A stretch of DNA of 64,000 bases from Nephrotoma appendiculata. Taxonomy: Eukaryota; Arthropoda; Insecta; Diptera; Tipulidae. The notes beneath the pieces are model-generated. The model saw nothing but the letters and a program-made list of their open reading frames with translations, did not search any database and was not told the origin of the DNA. Below, piece after piece: positions 57,225 through 64,000 of this stretch. The position numbers and the translations under genes were made by a program. Where the stretch lies: NCBI GenBank assembly GCA_947310385.1, contig OX371224.1, forward strand, positions 259,996,303-260,060,302, in the 5' to 3' direction. Every line of letters starts with the position of its first letter. Position 1 is the first letter of the stretch.

Positions 57225-57338
57225 TTTAAAAAATCACTCGATCGATTTCGACTTGTTAGGTCATCATCAGGAGTATCTATGAGTAGATACTCCTGATGAT
57301 GGCCTAACAAATCGAAATCGATCGAGTGATTTTTTAAA
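57225..57338. repeat. 114-bp near-perfect palindrome
   Basis: Two arms of about 52 bp starting tttaaaaaatcactcgatcg meet at about 57280 (agtatctatgagtagatact). Only a few positions differ between arms. Each arm contains, on its own strand, CTGATGA, 14 nt, then GAAA, the spacing of hammerhead ribozyme core segments. See findings. Confidence 0.9.
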
Positions 57339-58136
57339 CTTTTTGAACAAATTTTTTAATTAAAATATTCAAAAATCTCGATTCTTAAACACATCCCAGT
57401 CCAGGATTTTTAAATCATCCAATTAATTAGGGCTCTTATCTGAAACTTGTTAAAAGCGCAACATCTTTCGTTAAAAACACTAGGCAGACGGCTGAAATGG
57501 ATATATAAGATAAAATCAACGAGTGCAGACTCATTTAACTATGGGCCAAAATACTTAAGAACAAAAACACTGGAACTTGTAGAATAATGAAAGCCCTTCT
57601 ACATATGAAATTTAAGCAAAATACTCAATAAAAAATCCAAATAATTCTCTGAAACGTATAGAATGATCGAAGATTTACTGTTAAATTCGACGCTGTAGAG
57701 AATTATTATTTTGTTTTATTAAGTATTTTCTTTAAATTTCACATGGTAGTGGGCTATATACGTATGAAACAATTAAATTTGTCTGATATCCAAATTTTTA
57801 TCAGAGCTGGTGGACAATATGTCGAGTCAAAATTAAAAGAAAAATTTTCTGGAACTCTTTAGATTCCAGAGAATTATTAAGGTTGTTATTAGGAATCTTC
57901 CTTAAATTTCATATGGTAAAATTTCATATAGCAAATGAGCCTATTGCGCCAATTCTTACGAAACAACAGTTAGGGTTTTTAAACCGATCTGTTTACAATA
58001 AGTCTTACAGCTCTAATATGTTGACCTTGCAGAGGAGAAATTGTAAACAAATTATAAAAAATTGTAAAAAATGGAGTTAATAAAATATTTAGTTTGTAAT
58101 TCAAATTCTGGTTTAGTTTTAAGAGTAACTTTTAAC
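57339..58136. other. No gene recognised
   Basis: AT-rich. A 65-codon open frame at 57883-58080 has no recognisable motif. Confidence 0.45.
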
Positions 58137-58650
58137 TCAATTAGATGTCCAGTTTCTCTCTAAATAATTCCCAATCAGTAAATTTATTAGTAAGGTTAAG
58201 TTTGGTTTTTTTATGACTAATGTACTCAGACTCATTAAGACCTGTGTGTGGTCGGAAGTAAGGTCGTCAATGCCTTCGACTTCTAAGTAATTCGAGGCTA
58301 TTCCTTTCGAGATATAAAAGTCAATCAAATCAGGAACTTTGTTGATTTCTGTAGGCCAATAGGTAGGTTTACGAGTGATATTCACAACCTAACATTTCTA
58401 TTGCACTTACGAGTTCTTTTCCATTCCCTGGTGTTTTGAGTTGAGATCCCCACGCAGTATGTTTGACGTTATATTCACCTGCTATAATAAACCTTGGTCC
58501 AAGTTTATTAAAAATATTGCCATATTGATTTCTTACGATATTATGTCTTGGTGGACAGTAGATCGCCCTAAACTTAATTCAGCACCATGATTAATCGGTA
58601 TTACGGTAGCTTGCATAAATGGCTCCTTAATTGCTTCTTGTTGGAAATAT
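58137..58650 (-). pseudogene. Jockey-like LINE endonuclease fragment
   Basis: Minus strand, with a frame break near 58385: KPRFIIAGEYNVKHTAWGSQ (the G-D-x-N-x-K-H-x-x-W-G motif, with Asp replaced by Glu here), then after the break NITRKPTYWPTEINKVPDLI, DFYISKGI and TSDHTQVLM, the S-D-H motif of the endonuclease. It would nick target DNA for LINE integration. Only about 170 codons survive, and the RT is gone. It belongs to a different, more TART/Jockey-like lineage than the fragment at 40.3-41.0 kb, judged by residue differences only. Confidence 0.75.
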
Positions 58651-58679
58651 AGAATATTTTGTTAGAATAAGATTGCTGT

Positions 58680-60655
58680 CCTTCTAAAAAATTGTAAAAA
58701 AATGAAAAAAATTGACAAAAATTGTAAAAAATTTCAAAAAATTCTAAAATATTGCAAAAAATGTGCGAAATTATAAAAGTTGTAAAAAATTGTAAAAAAC
58801 TGTAAAAAAATTGTAGACATATATCATAAGCTTTAAAAAATTACAAAATTTGGAAATAATCGTAAACAAATTGCAAAAATAGTAACAACACTGTGAAACA
58901 TTGTAGAAAAATAGAAAAATGTAAAAAATTTAAAAAATTGTGAAAAATTTTAGAAAATTGTAAAAAATTGCAAAAAATTGTAAAAAAATTGTAAAATGTT
59001 ATAAAATGTTGTAAAGATTTGCAAAAATTTGTAAAAAATTGTAAAAATTAGTAAGTAGTAGAAAAATGTAAACAATTGTAAAAAATTGTAAAATTTTGTA
59101 AAATATTGTAAAATATTGTAAAATATTGTAAAATATTGTAAAAAATTGAAAAACATTGTAAAATATTGTTAGATATTGTAAAAAATTGTATAATATAAGT
59201 AAAAAATCAAAACGATCAAAAATTGTCTAAAATTCTAAAATATTGTAAAATATTTAAAAAAAAAAATTCATAATTGTAAAAAATTGTAGAAAAAAATTTA
59301 AAAATTGTAAAACTTAAAAAAAAATTATAGAGTATTGTAAAAATTGTAAAAAACAGTAGAAAAAAGTAGAAAAAATTGTAGAAAAAAATTGTAAAAGATT
59401 GTAAAAATTTATACAAAATTGTAAAAAACTGTAAAAAATTGTAAAAAAATTTAAAAAATTTTAAAAATTGTAAAAATTGGTAAAAATCTAAAAATTTGTG
59501 AAATGTAAATTATTGTTATAAATTGTAAACAAAAAGTGTAATAAAGTGTAAAAAAATTGTAAAGAAATTTGAAAAAATTTAAAAAATTGTGAAAAATTAT
59601 ACACAATTGTGAAAAATTGTACACAATGGTCCAAAACTGTACAAAAATGTAAAATGTAAAGTTTTAAAAAATTAAGAAAAAGCATCAAAAAATTATTAGA
59701 AATTGTAAAAAAGTGTATAAAAGCTTAAAAACTGGAAATAAATTGAAAAACTGTAGAAAATTAAACTTAATTGTTCGAAATTTTACAAAATTGCACACAA
59801 TTTTAAAAATCTGTAAAAAGCTGTAAAGTTGTAAACAAATGGTCAAAAATATATTAAAAAATGTAGAAAACTGTAAAACTTGTAAAAAATTATAGAAAAA
59901 TTGCAAACATTTGTAAAAAATTATTCAAAATTTTACAGAACTGTACAAAATTGTAAAAAAAAAATGTGAAAATTGTTAAAAATTATAAAAAATCCTGAAA
60001 CAGATTATAAAAATAAAAAAAAATTGTAAAACAAGTGTAAAACGTGTAAAAAGCTGTAAAAAAATCAAGAAATTTGAAATTTTTTTTAAAAATATTGAAA
60101 ACATTGTAAAAAATTGTCAAAAAATTGTCAAAAATTGTACACAATTTTGAAAAATAGTAAAAAATTGTAAAAAATCGTAAAAAATTGTTAAAAATTGATA
60201 ACTTTCAATTGTAAAAAATTGTAAAAAACTAAAAAATATAATTAAAGATTGTAAAAAATTGTAAACATTTGAAAAAAATTGTAAAAATTTTGAAAAATAA
60301 GATAAATTTAAAAAATTTGTAAAAGTTGTAAAAATTTACAAAAAACTTTAAAAATAATGAGAAAATTGTAAAAATGTGTACAAACTGTAAAAATCAGTAA
60401 TAAATTTAAAAATTTGAAAGTAATTTAAAAATTTTAAAAAGTTGTCAAAAAATAAAAAAAATTTTGAGAAAAAGTAAAAAATTGTAAAAAAAATGTAGAA
60501 AATTGTAGAAAAAAGCGAGAAATTGTAAAAATTGAAAAAAAATGTAAAAAATCGAGAAAAATTATAAATTTTGTGGAAGTAAAAGATTGTACAAAATTGT
60601 AAACAATTGTAAAAAATAGTAAAAAATTGTTCAAAATTGTAAAAATTGTAGAAAA
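58680..60655. repeat. Degenerate ~10-bp array of TTGTAAAAAA, 2 kb
   Basis: The unit (a)ttgtaaaaa recurs for nearly 2 kb with a modal spacing near 10 bp, but with frequent length changes and substitutions (ttgtagaaaa, ttgtcaaaaa, ttttaaaaaa). Minus-strand open frames rich in Phe, Leu, Gln and Tyr arise from it and are not genes. Its A-tracts are roughly in phase with the DNA helix. The same type of sequence resumes at 62636-63166 beyond the palindrome, so the array was probably continuous before that insertion. Confidence 0.85.
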
Positions 60656-62304
60656 TACAATTGTGGTGAATCCCCTATATTTAGTTTATCTTTTATTAAT
60701 TTTGCATTCCATTTTTGGTAATGAAAATTTATAATAACAAACCAAATATGGTAAACTTATAATATTTACTTAAATTATAAATTAACGTTTGACTTAATTT
60801 AATAAGTAAAAATATACAAATATTTTTTTCTTTATTTTATTACTAAGTACGTTATCAACACGGACAGTTTACTAAAAGTGACGATATATACAAAAATTAC
60901 GCCTATATATAGACTAGTCAAAGGTGGAAAATATATGTAACAATAACAAAGTTAGATTCAATTATCTGATAAATAAATAAAACAGCTAGGAAGATGTGTA
61001 ACTTGTGTGTGTGGGTGTGTGTGTGAGGTCATATTCCAAATCAGATATTGGCGAAAATTATAATCAAATTGCGGTGGAATTTGGATTGAGAGCTATGAAT
61101 CTAGAAAAAACTTGTAAGTATTGTTAACTGACTGATACTAATATTCTATCTATTTTCTAGGTGATGTAAATTGTGATATTCATATCGAAGCAAAAATGTA
61201 TATTACTATGTGTCTTATTTGTTAAAATATGTTTTGTATGTGTGAATTATGAACCTATAGGTGTCATTAATATTAGGATACCGAACATCCTTTTTAAAAT
61301 TCATATTTTTCTTATCTAATAAAATATTTAAACTTTCTTTATTAGATAAGAAAAATATGAATTTTAAAAAGGATACCGAACATATTAATGACACCTATAG
61401 GTTCATAATTCACACAAACAAAACATATTTTAACAAATAAGACACATAGTAATATACATTTTTGCTTCGATATGAATATCACAATTTACATCACCTAGAA
61501 AATAGATAGAATATTAGTATCAGTCAGTTAACAATACTTACAAGTTTTTTCTAGATTCATAGCTCTCAATCCAAATTCCACCGCAATTTGATTATAATTT
61601 TCGCCAATATCTGATTTGGAATATGACCTCACACACACACCCACACACACAAGTTACACATCTTGCTAGCTGTTTTATTTATTTATTTTTTTCACAGAAA
61701 TTGTTGAATTTTTTTTTTTTTATTTTTTTATTTTATTTATTTTTTTTTTGATTACACAATAATCACTATAATATTTATTACTAATATTTTTACATTATTG
61801 ACAGTTTTATTACATTTGACAAAAAATAAAAATCAATTAATCTTCACCTAATCTCGTAATTATCGTTTTTAGAAATGGTATAAATCAATTTTTACAGTGT
61901 ACATTAGGTTGGTTTCTCACATAATTCTACTTTTACCATTATGACCATATTTTTGTGATTGGTATAAATGATTTCAGATAATTGAATCTAACTTTGTTAT
62001 TGTTACATATATTTTCCACCTTTGACTAGTCTATATATAGGCGTAATTTTTGTATATATCGTCACTTTTAGTAAACTGTCCGTGTTGATAACGTACTTAG
62101 TAATAAAATAAAGAAAAAATATATATATATTTTTTTCCTATTTGTATATTTTTACTTATTAAATTAAGTCAAACGTTAATTTATAATTTAAGTAAATATT
62201 ATAAGTTTACCATATTTGGTTTGTTATTAAAAAATTTCATTACCAAAAATGGAATGCAAAATTAATAAAAGATAAACTAAATATAGGGGATTCACCACAA
62301 TTGT
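60656..62304. mobile_element. 1.65 kb near-perfect palindrome (foldback element) inserted in the A-tract array
   Basis: Outer ends caattgtggtgaatccccta (60659) and its reverse complement (to 62304) begin two arms meeting at a 20-nt loop (61321-61340). The left arm is about 660 bp. The right arm is about 960 bp because it holds 61687-61973, a ~287-bp segment missing on the left. Elsewhere the arms match almost base for base, including a GT-rich tract, apart from a 14-bp locally inverted block near 61280. No coding capacity. It may be a MITE-like foldback element or a snap-back duplication. No target duplication was identified. Confidence 0.85.
61687..61973. repeat. Segment present only in right palindrome arm
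   Basis: Between gttttatttatttat and tcagataattgaatc, which are adjacent in the left arm, the right arm has ~287 bp starting with T-rich sequence. Either it inserted there or it was deleted from the left arm. No target duplication was recognised. Confidence 0.7.
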
Positions 62305-62635
62305 AAGTCATAAACACAAATTAACAATTCTTCATCTCATCATATTAATTTTATTGTATTATATTTTTTTCCGTGATATATTGTGTATTGTTTGATTTTA
62401 CAACAAATTTTCTTCATTATCATTTTACAACAAAACATTTTATATATATTAGTTATGTGTATTTAAACACTTGAAAATGGTCTAGAGGACCGAAATGTTG
62501 TGTAGCAGAATCTAACAATTTTATGTAATGCATATTAAATAAAATTGTCTATAAATTTTTAAGAGTTGGATGTTACGATTTATTTAATTAAATTGAGATA
62601 ACCCATCAATCCCAACGTGATTTAACATAGTATAA
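62305..62635. other. Unique spacer with a small GGTC/GACC-GAAA hairpin
   Basis: Non-coding. At 62479-62495 GGTC-TAGAG-GACC is followed by GAAA, similar in layout to the core halves seen at 57.2 kb but without the CTGATGA part (here cttgaaaat). Poly(A)-like AATAAA signals follow at about 62536. Confidence 0.4.
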
Positions 62636-63212
62636 TTGTAAAAAATCGTAAACAATTTTAAAAAATTGTAAAAATAGAAAAAAATTTAAAAATTTTAAAA
62701 AATTATACAAAATTATAAAAAATTTAAAAAAAAAAATATAAAAAAATGTAAAAAATTGAACAAATTATTGTAAAAAAATTTTTAACAAATTTTAAAAAAT
62801 TATAAAATATTTCAAAAAATTAGAAAAATTGTAAAAAAAATTAGAAGCCAATACATCCATTCAGACATTCCTACCAGAGAAAAATTTCTGAGAGAATTTC
62901 GCAAAATTTGTAAAACAAAATTATCAAATTTTTTTAATAATGGTAAAATATTGTAAAAACCATGTAAAAAAGTACAAAAAATCCCATAAAAATAAAGAAA
63001 ATTGAAGAAAATTGTAAAAAATCGTAAATAATTTTAAAAAATTGTAAAAATAGCAAAAAAATTTAAAAATTTTAAAAAATTATACAGAATTATAAAAAAA
63101 TTTAAAAAAAGAATATCAAAAATGTTTTAACAAATTTTAAAAAATTATAAAAATTGTAAAAAAAAATTAGAAGCCAATACATCCATTCAGACATTCCTAC
63201 CAGAGAAAAATG
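62636..63212. repeat. A-tract array resumed, with a 326-bp direct duplication
   Basis: TTGTAAAAAA-type sequence resumes. The landmark ttagaagccaatacatccat occurs at 62841 and 63167 (326 bp apart), together with matching upstream (atcgtaaa-aattttaaaa) and downstream (cattcctaccagagaaaaa) blocks. So one 230-300 bp segment is tandemly duplicated. Confidence 0.8.
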
Positions 63213-64000
63213 TCTGAGAATTATTTCCGAATAATGAAGATGTTAATTTTTTCACTGATGGTTCAAAGACGGATTAGAAGGTTGGGGTGGGGTTTTCTGC
63301 GAAGAATTAAATGTAAACTTCTCTTTTCATCTTCCGGACTTTAAAACAGGAGCGTTTTTCAAGCTGAACTAATCGCGATAAGCGACGCCGTTGACTAGTT
63401 GCGGTATAATGTCGTCATCTGCAAGGGATATTCGTATTTTTACGAACAGTTAGGCTTCAATCGAAAGTAGCCCAGAATTGTCTCCCATCTCTTAGAGACA
63501 TGGTAGATCAGTTCAACATCCACCTTAAGTGGGTGTCAGGGCAATTCAAAATTACGAGGAATGAAAACTCGTATAATATCGCTCGGCAAAGCATAACCTA
63601 CCTCATTTCACCAAGCAGGACTGATGTATATAGGCCGTCCGCTACATGCAAATTAAAGCTTGAAGCAGTAATTACAAGAAAAACAACGAAAGACAGATGG
63701 CCCAAATATAGCGCAACGCCAGATCTATCAAGGTCGAGACGGCTGGTATCGCTGCAAATGTCTTCCTCTAGTTCTTAGTATACTGAAATTAGTCACAATA
63801 AAAATCGAGTCAAGATAATGGATGACCCAGTCGAAAAGAAACGTCGAATGTCTAGAAAGTGAACGGGAAGGTACTGGTGCACTCAAGATCCAACCAAACT
63901 TCGAAGTGCAAACGCCGCAAATTTGAAGTGAGATAGAAACAGAGTACAAGTCTCAATCACGACGAGATAGAGCTGTGGACACTGATCGCACATATCATAA
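63213..64000 (+). pseudogene. Non-LTR retrotransposon RNase H remnant
   Basis: Plus strand, with several frameshifts: FFTDGSKT (catalytic Asp) near 63258, FCEELNVNFSFHLPD, FQAELIAISDAV (catalytic Glu) near 63365, then DMVDQFNIHLKWVSGQFKIT and NENSYNIARQ (the W-V-x-G-H/N-x-x-x-x-N-E-x-A-D region) and a tail with ATCKLKLEAVI. It matches the RNase H found downstream of RT in I-like LINEs. The domain would remove RNA from hybrids. It is decayed and runs off the right edge of the window. Confidence 0.75.

Noticed and set aside
58950..60634. Phe/Leu/Gln/Tyr-rich minus-strand frames, possible membrane proteins
   Set aside because: They are the reverse complement of the TTGTAAAAAA array. The hydrophobicity comes from the repeat, not from a gene.

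Overview
The window looks like intergenic or heterochromatin-like DNA of an arthropod, most likely a dipteran insect. It is AT-rich. Its coding sequence comes almost entirely from eukaryotic transposable elements: Ty3/Gypsy, BEL/Pao, PIF/Harbinger, Helitron and Jockey-like LINEs. The element genes have short spliceosomal introns, and there are no bacterial-style operons. I found no convincing single-copy host gene, tRNA, rRNA or CRISPR array. The insect assignment is inference from the element repertoire.

Layout. 1-15310 is one giant inverted structure. About 39 tandem copies of a ~173 bp monomer (1-6790) face about 45 copies in opposite orientation (7475-15215). They flank a 0.7 kb core with one 5'-open reading frame that ends in a ubiquitin-specific-protease-like His box. 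This resembles a Foldback-type element, but the monomer is long, both arms carry ~3.27 kb higher-order duplications, and each monomer holds an exon-like 39-nt segment. 15.5-18.3 kb holds a short tandem duplication and the decayed 3' end of a Gypsy element. 19.99-24.17 kb is a TA-flanked element with ~320 bp inverted ends, into which an internally deleted Helitron (21947-23557) has inserted. 24.5-24.8 and 31.5-32.5 kb are related LINE fragments. 27.65-30.89 kb is a TAA-flanked MITE interrupted by a 2.9 kb PIF/Harbinger element with its own TAA duplication, a broken transposase and a MADF-type partner gene.

32.5-40.2 kb is a decayed spliced gene of an unidentified repeat family, split by a young BEL/Pao element (34177-40056). 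The BEL has almost identical LTRs, a CTTAG target duplication, a tRNA-Tyr-type primer site and most of its reverse transcriptase deleted. 40.3-42.4 kb is the 5' part of a Jockey-like LINE, followed by a Helitron end. 43117-53579 is a nearly intact Gypsy element with unusually long 1.79 kb LTRs, a CAAT target duplication, gag, a zinc-knuckle frame and a 1191-codon pol joined through a probable -1 frameshift site. 53.7-54.8 kb is a foldback repeat, and 57.2 kb holds a short palindrome with hammerhead-like core motifs. 58.7-63.2 kb is a degenerate, roughly 10-bp periodic A-tract array interrupted by a 1.65 kb near-perfect palindrome. The window ends in a LINE RNase H remnant.

These parts are layers of insertion, not a pathway. 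The clearest nestings are Harbinger in MITE, Helitron in TIR element, and BEL in a repeat-family gene. The most unusual object is the 15 kb inverted satellite with the USP-like core frame.
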